DNA from: Megascapheus bottae | Lineage: Eukaryota; Chordata; Mammalia; Rodentia; Geomyidae | Assembly (NCBI GenBank): GCA_024803745.1 | Contig: JANJXV010000014.1 | Coordinates: 2,465,001-2,529,000, forward strand | Length of the DNA: 64,000 nucleotides | Direction: 5' to 3' | Shown here: positions 1 to 12,544 of the stretch, piece after piece | Position numbering within the stretch: the stretch's first letter is position 1 | Layout: every line of letters starts with the position of its first letter | Made by a program: the position numbers and the translations under genes | The notes under the pieces: model-generated | What the model was told of the DNA's origin: nothing | What the model saw: only the letters and a program-made list of their open reading frames with translations | Databases searched by the model: none

Positions 1-871
1 GTATTTGCCTGCTTAAGTCAGTGCATGTCAACATGTAAAATGAAAGTCCCTGGCTTATTTATTTATTTATGTTAAATGCACAATTTCTTCAATAAAGTTA
101 CCTGCTGTTCAGACAAGTCTGAATGTTTAAGCAAACCTTACAAAGGCTAAGAACAATGTGAAATTAGATTCAGCAAAATCCCATCAGTGTTCTTTATTAT
201 CAATGTGCTGTCCAGAAAACATGATTCAGCTAGAGAAGCTTCCGAGTTCATGTTTAATACTATTCTTTAGAAGGCTAATTCTATGTAGTATCAGGTTTTA
301 TCTCGAATAATCTAAAAAACTGATTAAAATTTTTAACACAAGCATCACAAAAAAATGATAACTCAAGATATGACCTTGGGATACAGTTAAAATAAATTTT
401 AAGAATTTTGTTTGGGATATAATTTTGTTTTTGTTTGGGATATAACTGATTTGACAAGCAGAGTTTTCAACATTTAAATTATTTTTTTCATATTTGCTAC
501 TACAAATAGCAAAAAGTAGCTGTCATGCCTATGTATATGCTAAAAACTTAATGAATGCATGAAGGAAGTTAATACATATGCTCAATTTGAGTAGTATGGG
601 CCTTCAAAAACTGATGAAAACATAACAAAAATAATTTGTACATTTTATGTGTGCTATTTGATTTCACAAATATTTTCACATTTATTATAGCTCAGTCATT
701 TCAACTGCAAATACAGGCATATAAACATAATAGTGAACAGTAGAAATTAGTAATGGGGAAGGAGGTAAATATAAACTACCCTTGCATAGGAACAGCTGGT
801 ATAACCTGGTTTAAAATTCTAATAGTTTAAAAAACAACAACAGCAACAAGACACTTCGCTGCTGTGATAAT

Positions 872-928
872 CCTTCATTCCTTCTTTTCTTCCTTTTCTT
901 CCTCCTTCCCTCCTTCCTTCATTCCTCT
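872..928 (+). repeat. CT-rich (TTCC)n tract
   Basis: Imperfect TTCC/TCCC repeats, all pyrimidine on the plus strand. Confidence 0.75.
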
Positions 929-1368
929 ATTTCCTAAACAGACATACATTTGAAAAATCATGTTCAACTTTCTAGTAGATAAAAATGATTTGAGGGTACT
1001 AAAATATGTTGAGTTCATTGTTACACTTGAGTCAGACCCAATACAACTCTATTTTTATGGTGAATGCAGAATTATGTTTTCCACAAACTAAACCATTTGC
1101 ACGACTTGTAATGATTTTGTTCAACTGTTTAGCTATAAAATTCTATGTCCTTGTCTTTTGATACCTATAGAAGATGAAGGGAAAAGTGTTTGAAAATTTT
1201 TAGACATGTCCTTTTCCCTAAACATTATTTTAAATTAATTTTTTTCAGTTGCGTGCAATCACTCTGGAGTTTGTAGAGCCCTCAGTCTCTCCACAGCATT
1301 GTGTCTGGGTATCACCTCAGCTCAGCTGATTTCGGATACAGAAGTCTTTCAAGTCAATCTGGAAAGCA

Positions 1369-1388
1369 TTTTTTTTTGGGGGGGGGGG
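1369..1388 (+). repeat. T9 G11 homopolymer junction
   Basis: Nine T followed directly by eleven G. Such a junction is error-prone in sequencing, so its length is uncertain. Confidence 0.7.
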
Positions 1389-2472
1389 TCCTTTTAGTGA
1401 ATTTCTTTTAGCAAATAGAAGCAATGTGATTTTAATCAATGGTGATGAAAAGACTTTGGGAAGCCATTACAATGTAAGGCAATAACATCTTTCTATTAGA
1501 AGCAATAATGTAATAAACATTTCAGCATCCCAAATGATGGGCAGTTCGCATTCCCACCCCTTTTGCTTGTTTACCAAGATGCTTCATAACAGAATGATTC
1601 CTTGTCACATAGTTTTGGGAAGTAAAAAGGAAAAAAAATAGCCTTCAATGGAAACAATTTTTCAGGTGGTTGTTTGGCAGTGGTTATAGGTGGACATACC
1701 CTTGAAGGTACAGTGAATCAATAACACTACCTCAAGGAAAACCCCATAGAAATAGCAGGAGAGTTTGTTCCTCCTTCATGTCTTCCAGCTGTTGGCTTCC
1801 TAATTAAAAAGGCTGAGCTGTTTCCTGCTCGAAACACTTCAAAAGGCTTTACTCTGGGTTTCCACTCCACATAGAGTTGCAGCTCTGGGTCCTCTTACCT
1901 GCCCATTTCTATTTATAGAAACTTTTCCTGAATCAGAAATCAGGAAATGCTGTAGGGGACCATTTCAGTTCATAAACCGGAAGGACATTTGATATTCATA
2001 TAAAATGTCCCCTAAACATAAAAACCTTAGTAACTAAATTAGTACCCCAATAATTCTGAGTTACTGAAAAAAAAGGAATAGACAAGGTATAAAAATTTAA
2101 TACATGCAGCATGCCTTAAAGCAATTTATTTTTATTATCTACTGCTTTTTAAAAAAAATTAGGTATTTTCACTTGTGAAGGACTGTCCATGTGATATATT
2201 AAAATCTCATTTTGTGAAAAATAGAAAATACAGAGTCTGATGATTGTGTTCCAGGTCAGAGACTCTTATAAAAGCTTGCCTTTGAGTTCAATGTCTTGGA
2301 GGAAGACTCTATATCTTGGTTAAAAGAAAAAAAAAATCAATCGACAGAGTCATCTTTTGTGGATCCAAACCTGAGATCGCACCTACAGCACACTTGGACA
2401 GAACAGCCTCCCGTAGAAGGCCCCATAGAAAAACCAGTGTCCAGGAAAGTGGACTTTTCCACATGTTTGTCA

Positions 2473-3216
<744 letters not shown>

Positions 3217-3230
3217 TCATGAGGGGATCC

Positions 3231-3254
3231 GGGGGTGGGGATGGGGGGGCTGGG
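3231..3254 (+). other. Second G-quadruplex motif
   Basis: G-runs of 5, 4, 7 and 3 with loops of 1, 2 and 2 bases, 17 bp beyond the first motif and on the same strand. Confidence 0.55.
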
Positions 3255-5170
3255 TACAACAGGCCAGAGGGGGGGAAGAGGATTCAGATATGGTCTGAAG
3301 AGATTGCAGACAGGTGGACTGGCCAGCCCTTAGCTCGGAATTCTCCGGGGGTCTCTGAGAGCCTGGACCCCGAGAGTGGCCTGCAGGGGCTCAGCCAGAC
3401 CCGCCGGGATGCTCTGATGCCCGGGAGGTCTCTGCATGGAAGGCGACGCCTGCCACCTCACGGTCAACTCTTGTTACTGCAACAGCTGCTGCTGCTGCTG
3501 CCGCCCTTGGTCCAACTTTAGGCCAAACTCTTAGCCGAAGGGAATAGGGGAGAATATTTTCAAAAGCAGGAGGTGGAAAACTCGCCGTTCTAAGACCTTA
3601 GTCTCTCTAGACGGACTTAGTTCACCCCAGGCGGCGGCACCGCTGTGGCTCCGTGTTGTCACACGCCTGAACTTGCAACAAAGAGGAGCATGCGGAATTC
3701 CTAGATCCCTCAGTGTTTCCAAGAACCCTACAAGTCAGGTTCAGAGGGGAAAATGTAGGAATACTCCCACTGCATACAAATGCTTCCACTCCAGTGGGAT
3801 ACAATAAATTAAAATGGCGCTCTTGATTTCCAGTGAATATTGTCACATCAAAATAGCATAGAAGTCACAGGCAAGTTTGAAAGTACACCAGAAATAAAAC
3901 GTAATTGGACTTTATGAATTATTCATTCCATCTGGGTTGTCTTATTCTAATTTCTGCATAATGGCCTTACTAATCCCTGATCAATTAATGTAAAATGAAA
4001 TTTAAATGATAATGAAAGCCCCAGAGATAAAAGAAATTAAGTCTTCTTATATCCTCTGACAGAAATCTAAACAATGGGGGTTCCCCCCCACCAAAGTCTT
4101 CTTCATCCAGTCAGCTGTCTGTACTTTCTTCATGGGTTCTTGCAAATGCCTGAACAGTCCAGAGCAGTAAGATCAAGAAAAGATAATATGCAGTGTAACA
4201 ACCAAATTGATTCTGCACCCGATGTTTGAAGAACAGACTAAGAAATCAGCTGTTAATATCGGGACAACCTCCCCACATGTTGTGTTTGTGAATGTGAAAT
4301 GACGTGTAAAACTCCACGTGAGAAAATAATGTAAGTTCTGTAATTTAAGTATAATTAAAATTTTTCTTAAGGTACTAACTATATGTGATTTCTTTTTTCT
4401 GCATTTACATTGAAAAAGAAATCACTGCTTTGAAGCAAACAAAATTTTAGCACATTGAGGCAACACAGAAGTTTTTAGATGGCCACTGTGTGTTTAATTC
4501 TAAAGACACATTGTTTTTTTCTCTCAGAAGTATCTGTTGGAAGGTATAATTCTAAAAAAGAACATATGACATAGAGGTAGCAAGAAGAAACGAGTAAATA
4601 CTAGGATTACAACTTGGTATTATATTAATCTGTAATTCTTTTGTGCCTAAACAATGTTTTATCTACTATAATGCATGGAGGTTTGAAGTGTAGATTATTT
4701 TTTCCATTTCAGTAGACTAGGTAATTCATAGTTTTTTTCTAGAAAATTTGAATATCAAATGATTGTTGAAAATAAAGCAATTATGCCATTTTTCCTGTTT
4801 ACAAAGAAAAAAAAAGAACAGTATGGAGTAGCTTATCCTTCACTGATCAGTTGTGAATATTAAACTCTAACTATTTATGTGAAATTCTTGATTTAATAAT
4901 TAAAGACATACATATTTAACAAGGTCAATTCTTAGTGTCCTCTCCCATTCATCCACAAGATCTCAGGGTCAGAGGCTTGCATATGGATGCATATAATTCA
5001 GTACACATACAATACAATGTAATACACAGGCAACAAACACATGACATTTCTGACAAGCTTGTTTCAATCCATTAACAGCCTATCCAGCTTGAAACAATCA
5101 TTTTCAAGGAGTTGATATTATTTGGTAAATTAATTCCTTTAATACAGTATCATGTTAATCTTTAGTGTAA

Positions 5171-5257
5171 TCCTTCCCTCCCTCCCTCCCTTCTTTCCTT
5201 CCTTCTTTCCTCCCTCCCTCCCTTTCTTCCTTCCTTCCTTCCTTGCTTTCCTTCCTC
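5171..5257 (+). repeat. (CCTT)n/(CCCT)n microsatellite
   Basis: An 87 bp pyrimidine tract of CCTT and CCCT units. The apparent reading frame through it is low-complexity and not a gene. Confidence 0.85.
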
Positions 5258-6170
5258 ATTCTCTGAGAAATGTCATCAAAACCATAGTGTATACTGGAGA
5301 CCTTACTTTGCAAACATCTGGAAATAACTACCATTGTTACTAAAAGTTTTCTCATGTTAATATCACATTGACTGAATGCTATTATTCTTTTGCCTCCCTC
5401 CAATTTCCTTGTCACCCTTCACCCTCAGGATTGAATCTTCTAAAGTCATGATGTAAGAAACACAGGGTATGTGTTTGGATGAAGGAAAAAGATTTTTTTT
5501 TTAAATTTTCAAAAAACTCTGTTCAACCTTGATAAACTTACAAGTTGGTAAAGTTTTGAGAATGACTGAAATCATTCTTAATATAGTAAGTATACACCAT
5601 TATATGTGACTATAGGTCACATTTACAAACTTATGGCTCCCAGGTCATCACAGGCATGGACTATAAAAGGCAAATTCTATTTTAAAGTAGCACTATTTTG
5701 AATCTTAATTTTACTTTGTTTAATAAATGGATCATGACACTCTATTTTACTTGGACTGCAAGGAGAATCTAAAAACTTAAAAGTCTGCTTCAAAAATGTT
5801 ATAGAAAGACATTTATCAAGAAATATTAACATTTTCCTTTTTGGTTATGTCAACAGCAGTAAGTCCCAAAGATTCTGTGTTTGAATTTGTGAAATATAAT
5901 GATTTTTAGAATAATAGGGTGTCGAGACAAATGATTTTGGTGAGGAATTAGATAATAGCATTTGTATATGTTAAAACCACAGAAGCTTCCAGGTTTTAAA
6001 TGTTTACCCTGTAAAATACTCAGAGCCATTTATTTAACTAAATATTGTTTCCCTGTATGTCATTGCAGAAAGCGTCTTGAAAAGCAATCTAGTTTCACCA
6101 GACAGATGATCTTCCTTTTCCTGTGACTTTCTTATTCTAGGACAGTGTTTAAATCAGCAAAGTGTTGGGG

Positions 6171-6306
6171 AGAAAAGAAGGAGGAGGAGGAACTGAAGGA
6201 GGAAGAGGAGAGGAGGAGGAACAGGAGGAGGAGGAGGAACAGGAGGAGGAGGAGGAACAGGAGGAGGAGGAGGAGGAGGAGGAACAGGAGGAGGAGGAAA
6301 AAGAAG
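6171..6306 (+). repeat. (GGA)n tract with AAC-punctuated higher-order units
   Basis: Purine-rich GGA repeats broken by recurring GGAACA steps that create a roughly 15 bp higher-order unit (four or five AGG then AAC). The arginine- or glutamate-rich frames across it are by-products. Confidence 0.85.
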
Positions 6307-6499
6307 TTATCAGTCACAAGCTGCTACCTGTGTGGCACAGACTAGGGAAAGGAAGCTGCTATGCCCTGTATTTTAGTGGAGTCTCCAGAGCCTTGCCAGC
6401 ATTGAGAAGCAGCTCAGCTTGATCTTAATACTTGACTTTCAAACAAAGCAAAGAAGTGGGCGACCATCCATCTCCCAGACAGATGCGAAGGACAGGGAA

Positions 6500-6665
6500 G
6501 GGGGTTTATTGTGTGCTTGATACACACATTGTCTAATTTAATCCGTAGAAAATCTCTGCAAGGTAGATGATATTTACAGGAAAGAAAATTATAGTTCAGG
6601 AAAGTTAGTAACTTTCCCAAGGCCAGGAGAGTGTTAGGAGGTGGGGTTGGGTTTGGCTTTCAGGT
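6500..6665 (+). mobile_element. MIR SINE remnant
   Basis: The order of features follows the MIR consensus: a CTAATTTAATCC-type segment, GCAAGGTAGATGATATTTACAG, then AGTTAGTAACTTTCCCAAGGCC. Diverged and old, as expected of this mammal-wide family. Confidence 0.65.
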
Positions 6666-6836
6666 TTTCTAGTTGTTAAGTACATCCTCTAGGCCTAGAA
6701 ACTACAGGTCCCTCTGTGGGGTCTTCAGGCTGCACAGATAAAGTGACAGATCTTTACTTTCTTATTCATTTCAATCAACATTTACTAAGCATTAACTAAG
6801 CAATTTGGAACACCAATTAAAAAAACATTGCAGTCA

Positions 6837-7083
6837 AGCCAGGCACTGGGGGTTCTCACCTGTAACCTTAGTACTCAGGAGGCTGAGATCTGAGGATCAC
6901 AGTTCTAAACCAGCTGAGGCAAGAAAGTCTATGTCTTTTCTCTCCAATAAAAACTATTCAGAAAGATCCAGAAGTAGTGCTGTGACTCAAGTGTTAAAGT
7001 GCTGGCCTTGAACACAAAAAAGCTGAGGATCAGTCCAAACCCCAAGTTCAAGCCCCAGGGCTGGTAAAAAAAAAAAAAAAAAG
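6837..7083 (+). mobile_element. B1-like/right-monomer composite SINE
   Basis: The left part is 7SL/B1-like (TACTCAGGAGGCTGAGATCT). The right part is the ID-like monomer also found in the IDL-type SINEs here (GTGACTCAAGTGTTAAAGTG, later AAGTTCAAGCCCC), followed by an A tail at 7066-7082. TGCAGTCA flanks both sides (6829-6836 and 7084-7091) as a short target duplication. Confidence 0.8.
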
Positions 7084-7184
7084 TGCAGTCAGGATATTTA
7101 TTTCCTTTCTTGAGCCTGTTGTTGGCAGTACTGAGATGTTTAGCCTGCTTTGGTTGTTTGTCTCTTTGGGTTTTCTTGTTCATG

Positions 7185-7340
7185 AACTGTTTTTTGGCCA
7201 ATGCTAGTCCTCTACCATTTGGGTTCTGGTGGTTAATTGCAGATAAGAGTCTCATAGACTTTCCTGCAGAGTGGCCTTAAACCTCAATCCTCAAATCTCA
7301 GCTTCCTGAGTTGTTTAGGATTATAGGCTGTTAGCATCCT
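7185..7340 (-). mobile_element. B1-like composite SINE remnant
   Basis: Reverse-oriented diverged copy; the GATAAGAGTCTCATAGACTT and CTCAGCTTCCTGAGTTG segments match the left part of the composite SINE. Confidence 0.65.
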
Positions 7341-9230
7341 TTTGCAACAACAGCATCTTAGAAGGACAAACATTTTTTTTTCTCCCCAAAGCTGGAAATG
7401 GGATAGGATTGGTCCATTAGCCAGCAGGCTAGGCCTTGGAGCATAGAATCAAAGGAACTAGAAGGCAAAGGTCTGGCTCCAGTTTATTGACAGGAGGGAT
7501 AAAGGTAGCAACTGAAAAAAATTGAAATGAGGTATAGTACTGGAAAAATTTCATCTAATATACTTAGATCTTAGTTGGCTAACCGTTAGATAGATGGAAA
7601 TCTGTAGCCCCAACCTGCAGGCTTCCTACATTCATTTTACAAGTCTACAATCATTTTATGATGTTACTTCAGCACAAAGAAAATGGAAAAAAGCATGGGA
7701 AGATTTTTCTTTTTAAATTTTGCATTATTCAAAGGTACAAGTCCTATTAAATTCATTTTCCTTGATATTTTGAGAATTCATATCATGATTCACACAATGT
7801 TTGGTAATTTTAGTGATTTTCTTTGTATTTAATTAAAATACTCATCTAAGAATGCTGTAGGATAGTTTTTCATAAAAAGTTTGTCATTATGAAAGGAGTG
7901 TATTTTCTTTTTTGATCAAGTTAAATCTTAAATTTTTATCAGAGGCAGGTAGTGAACTCTGCTTTAAATATGAAATTTAACAACATCCAATGACATTTTC
8001 TAGTAAAAATTTGATCTCTAGAAGCCTTGATTTTATAATTTGGAAATGAGTATTTTCTCATTCACTTAACTCTAAAATGATCTAAGTTTACTTTTGATTT
8101 CTGATAAATGATATATGCCCAAATCATATTCTAGAGAATATAGTAGTTATTTTCTTCTACATTATTTTCCACTTATCAGGCACCTCTATGCATTCCAACT
8201 AGATGGAGAGCTTGGAAAGCTAGTGAACAGAAAGATTTGTGTTAAAGTATTTTAAATACCCACAAATGCTGTGGTTCTCAAGGTTACTTTTGTCTCTGAT
8301 CAGCTTTCAAGATTTGGTAGAAGTGGTTACCCAAACCACGGAATTTTCTTCTTAAGTGGAGGGGCAGTGTAACAGGGGTAATACATACACAAGGAGGGGG
8401 GGAGAGAAGGGGCAGAATAAAACTAACAGTAAAATTACTGACTTTTAATGATTATATAAATGGAAAAGAAATGAACTGCTGTCTTGATGACTGTATCCTG
8501 TTAGAGGAAAATGATGACCAAAACAATAAACAATGAATAATATGAAAATGTCCTTTAAAACTGCCATGTGGGCTCCTGTAAAGTAATTAAAATAAATAAG
8601 CAGCTAGTTTTTCCAGGAAACAGCAAAATGTGAGACCATGGTTTCACTTAAAAAAGAAAAAACCCCAAACACCAAAAGATCCCAAAACTTCAGGCTCACA
8701 CAAAATGGATGTCTCTCCCATAAAAAGAAAGTGGTTAAACAAACAAATAAGCCAAAACCAAAATTTAAAAAATCAGCTCTCTTGGCTGAAGTGATGTGGC
8801 AAATTTGATACAATCACTGGAAAACTTCATTTGCAAGTTGATTCCAGATCCTTCTAAATGTACAAAGTATTCAATATTTCTAAAATTTCAGTAGTCTATT
8901 ATTAAACAACAAATCTGATGCCTATATGATAGATACCTATTTCTGTCAGGGTCAGAAGTTCAAATTAGACCCAATAATATATTCCACACTGAATATAAAG
9001 AGTAGGCCTATTCTTTGCATGCTTTAACCAAAACCACGTAAAGACTTTAATCTGAATGAGTTAATTTACAGCAATTTGAAAACAGGCTATGGGAGTCCAA
9101 GAATGTGGCATACTTCTCTAGATAAATGTAGATGATTTGCTACAGAAAAAAAAAAAGAAAAACCACATGAAAGATGTTCTTTGTTGCTCTTCCTACCTGT
9201 ACAGCTGATTTGCATGGAAGAATCCTCCTA

Positions 9231-9250
9231 ATCCAGGAGGCGCCACCAAT
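9231..9250 (+). promoter_or_regulatory. CTCF-like motif, forward
   Basis: ATCCAGGAGGCGCCACCAAT resembles the CTCF core (CCAGGGGGCGC type) in plus orientation. It sits in a single-copy stretch between repeats. Motif resemblance only; occupancy is unknown. Confidence 0.35.
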
Positions 9251-9402
9251 AAAGAGGCTAATTATCTATATAAAAGAATGTATACATATTCACAGGTTTT
9301 GACTGGTAGGTGAGTGCTTAAAGCCATGGGGAAAAAAAGCTATAAGCTTCGTTTAATTCATAAAAGGATTGTTTCCCACACTGACGTGATTTTTATGAAT
9401 AG

Positions 9403-9418
9403 TAGCGCCACCTAAAGG
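9403..9418 (-). promoter_or_regulatory. CTCF-like motif, reverse
   Basis: TAGCGCCACCTAAAGG resembles the complement of the CTCF core (TAGCGCCCCCTGGTGG). It is oriented towards the forward motif 150 bp to the left. Motif resemblance only. Confidence 0.35.
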
Positions 9419-9635
9419 TTCTCTTTTTAAGCTGAGATTTTAACAACACATCTATGTAGAAATAGTGGGAAAACAGGAAATAGGTGGGGATCCTGTTTTG
9501 AATGGGCTCTTCCTTTCATCTCAACTGCCATGCGCTAACTTCGTGCTCCCAAACCCAATCCAGTTGAGTTGGCTCTTTGCAATGGAGGTGGCTGTACTCT
9601 CAACTAGAGTTCTCTTTCTGGACTGCTATGCTCTT

Positions 9636-10165
9636 TTTTTATTTAATTGTGTTTTATTGTTGGGATAATGTATAGGGGTTTACAGTTACATTCATCAGGT
9701 AATGGGTACATTACTTCTCCAACCTTGATACCCCTTCTCATTTTTCCCTCTTTCCCTGCCCCTACCCCCCTTCCAGTCATCTTGTTTTCCTCCTCCCTTC
9801 CCTATTTCAAATAACAAATAGACATATATGCAATATGCCAGGTAACAAAGTCAGATACAGTAACCACATGAGATTAACTGTAAGTAGAAAAAAAAACGAG
9901 AAAAGAAATAACCTCCCATAAAAACAACACTCACAGAGATCTTTATCTTTGTTTCCATATCCTAGAGTTCATCACCCCATTCAAAAGGAAATGGAAAGGC
10001 TCGGAAAAAGTCATATTAAGTAAAGTAAGCCAGACCCAAAGGAACATAGGGTTCATGGCTTTCCTCATTTGTAATAATTAGTACTCCTCTAGGATTCTCC
10101 TAGCAGAGATCACAATAGCTCAAAAGCTATGTACATATGGTCATACAAGATGAGATTAAACAAAA
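9636..10165 (-). mobile_element. 5'-truncated L1 3' end
   Basis: Reverse-oriented L1 3' UTR, recognisable by comparison with the plus-strand copy at 28422-29290. It is flanked by a perfect 12 bp duplication, TGCTATGCTCTT (9624-9635 and 10166-10177). The reverse-oriented tail is the T-run at the left edge. Confidence 0.85.
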
Positions 10166-10516
10166 TGCTATGCTCTTCTGGAAAGATCTTAGGGGCAGAA
10201 GAAGTTGTGTCTGCTCCAACTCTATTACTAGCATGATTGAGTGACTTCATAGCCAACACCTTATTAGTTAGACAAAGCAGCATTCTGTGTCTTCACAATT
10301 GTTAGGCTTAGAGGCTATTAGGCTAGAGACCGAAAGGAAGAGGTAGATACTGATATTTCTACATAAAAGAAGTAACATTTAGGTAAATTATTTTATGTGT
10401 CAGTACAAGGGACATTTCTTAAACTTTCAAGGTGAGTTTTTGGTAACTCCTGTGGCTCCTGGTATATGACTGTAACATATCACATATTTTATCTAGTACT
10501 AGTCTTCATGACACTC

Positions 10517-10555
<39 letters not shown>
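10517..10555 (+). repeat. (TTTA)n microsatellite
   Basis: About nine TTTA units. They lie at the A-tail side of a minus-strand SINE and overlap its target duplication, so the repeat probably grew from the SINE tail. Confidence 0.85.
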
Positions 10556-10557
<2 letters not shown>

Positions 10558-11077
10558 TTTAACATTTTTTGGGGGCCTTGAATTCTGGGACTGGGCATTA
10601 TCCCTAACCTCTTCAGCACAAGATTACCACCCTACCCCTTACCCTACAGCTCCACTTCCCATTTTCTAGTGATTAATTGGACATAAAAGTCTTACCCATG
10701 GGCCCGGGAGTTTGGCCTAGCGGTTAAAGTGCTTGCCTAGCATGCATAAGGACCCGGGTTCGATTCCTCGGTATCCCACATACACAACCAAGCCGGAAGT
10801 GGCAGAGATGAGACACAACCAAACCGGAAAAGGGGCAGAGACAAGACTGCGACGGCGACAGAGAGCGAAAGAAGCGAGCTGAGCTGAAGTGAACAGAGCC
10901 CAACCAAGTGGTGGCCGGAGCGAGCGGGGCCGGAGCGAGCGGGGCCAGAAAGAGAAGGGGGCCAAAAAAAAAAAGTCTTACCCATGTTCTTTAGTTCCCA
11001 GGCTGGCTTTGAACCGTGATCCTCAGATCTCAGTCTCCTGAGTAGCTAGGATTACAGGTGTAAGCCACCACACCTGG
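10527..11077 (-). mobile_element. B1-like composite SINE, interrupted
   Basis: A reverse-oriented composite SINE in two pieces (10556-10684 and 10987-11077), split by a younger SINE at 10701-10970. CACTCTTATTTATTT occurs at 10512-10526 and 11078-11092 as its target duplication. The right piece has CAGTCTCCTGAGTAGCTAGG, the complement of the B1-like head. Confidence 0.8.
10701..10970 (+). mobile_element. SINE with IDL head and unusual GC-rich body
   Basis: Starts with the IDL/tRNA-Ala-like head (GTTTGGCCTAGCGGTTAAAG, then B-box GGGTTCGATTCC at 10756-10767) and continues through AGCCGGAAGTGG as the other IDL SINEs do. Instead of the usual right monomer it then has a CpG-rich body. That body contains a roughly 31 bp near-duplicate (10785-10815 and 10815-10847) and a perfect 15 bp tandem duplication (10916-10930, 10931-10945). 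It ends in an A tail and is flanked by a perfect 16 bp duplication, AAAAGTCTTACCCATG (10685-10700, 10971-10986), so it is probably young. Confidence 0.85.
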
Positions 11078-11099
11078 CACTCTTATTTATTTTTATCCT

Positions 11100-11258
11100 T
11101 TTTTTATTTTGCCAGTCCTGGGCTTGAGCTCAGGGCCTGAGCACTGTCCTTGGACTTTCTCAAGGCTAGGGCTCTACCACTTGAGCCTCAGCACCACTTC
11201 TGGCTTTTTTCTATGTATGCTAAGCAAGCACTCAACCACTAGGCCAAACTCCCAACCC
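11100..11258 (-). mobile_element. IDL-type dimeric SINE, internally deleted
   Basis: Reverse-oriented. The right monomer is complete (GCCAGTCCTGGGCTTGAGCT), but about 35 bp covering the left-monomer B-box region are missing between CTATGTATG and CTAAGCAAGC. Confidence 0.85.
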
Positions 11259-11480
11259 ATGTATTTTAATGATAAGAAAAACTCAGCATGGAGCATCTCA
11301 AATAGCAGAAGTTCAAAACATCTTGCTCAAATGTAGAATATATATGATATATATATTCTTCTTATTTTACAACATATTTGATTATTACATTGTTTCATTG
11401 AAACAGTTGCTATTCATTTCAATTCAAGAGGCAAAACCTGAGCAAAATGTGAGTGGCTTTGGGACAATAACACAGATTGC

Positions 11481-11669
11481 TTTCTTTTTTGGCTGTGTTT
11501 GGGCTCAGGGACTGAGCACTGTCCTTGGGTTTTCTCAAGGTTAGAGCTCTACCACTTGAGCCTCAGCACCACTTCTGGCTTTTTTTCTATGTATATGGTA
11601 TTGGAATCAAACTTGGGTCTTCATGCATGCTAGGCAAACACTCTACCACTGGGCCAAACTCCTGGCCCT
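11481..11669 (-). mobile_element. IDL-type dimeric SINE
   Basis: Reverse-oriented near-full copy: right monomer (CCACTTGAGCCTCAGCACCA), linker, then the left ID-like half ending CCAAACTCCTGGCCC. Confidence 0.85.
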
Positions 11670-12491
11670 CAAAGAATGCTTTTATGCCATAGATAATTTG
11701 CACAGTTCAGAGGTCACAGAAGGCTGGTCAAGTGGCCCCACAACACTTTAATCCAAAAACATACAGATGCAAAGATGAGTTTTATATTCTTTCAACATTT
11801 AGACAATCAGACCAAGGTGTAATTCATGAGATTTTTCCATTCTAATTCACTAGACTCTGCTGAGTGAATCAGGGGAGGAGTATCTAAACGTAATGGTTTG
11901 GTGGGCAGCAAAAGAAAGGATTCACCAAGCTCTTCCTTCTTGCAGAATGGAAATCTCTGGTCAGCTGGATGAATTTTAAGTCTCAAAAGTATTTGTAGTT
12001 ATATGAATTATTCACACATGGCTGCATAAATATTCAACAGGCAAAGGCATATGTTGATGGGTGAGTGTTGAGGAGGGGGAATGGGGTGGAGTTAGTGGTG
12101 AAGGACCGGAAGTATGAGTACAGGTCAAGTCTGGAGGTGACTTTATGATTGCATTTTTGTGGTTTCTTTCGAAGTCTTCTCCTTGGGTGAGCTTAGAAAA
12201 GGAATAAGGAAAAGAATAATATGGTGTATGCACAGGGGGTAGAATTTGATGACTGGTCCCAATAGCTTTATCAAAAGCCAATTTTAATGTTTGCTGTCTT
12301 TTGTAAAGAAGGAACAGGCAGGGGTTGGGGGAGGGGGGAGGAGTGAAAATGGAGCTATAGGGGAAAAATAAGTCAGATATCACCTGAATATGCTAATGGT
12401 CAGAAAGGCAGTCAGCAGGGCTCTGGGGTTGCGGAAAGGTGTTCCCTATTATCCACTCAATGTTTCTGCAGTAACCTCTTGATTATAATAA

Positions 12492-12493
<2 letters not shown>

Positions 12494-12538
<45 letters not shown>
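12494..12538 (+). repeat. (GT)n microsatellite
   Basis: Uninterrupted GT run followed by a short GC/GT-mixed stretch (GCGTGCGCACGTGCGTGCGT). Confidence 0.9.
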
Positions 12539-12542
<4 letters not shown>

Positions 12543-12544
12543 CG

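Noticed and set aside
6132..6422. Arginine/glutamate-rich and leucine-rich frames
   Set aside because: Artefacts of the GGA triplet repeat on both strands.
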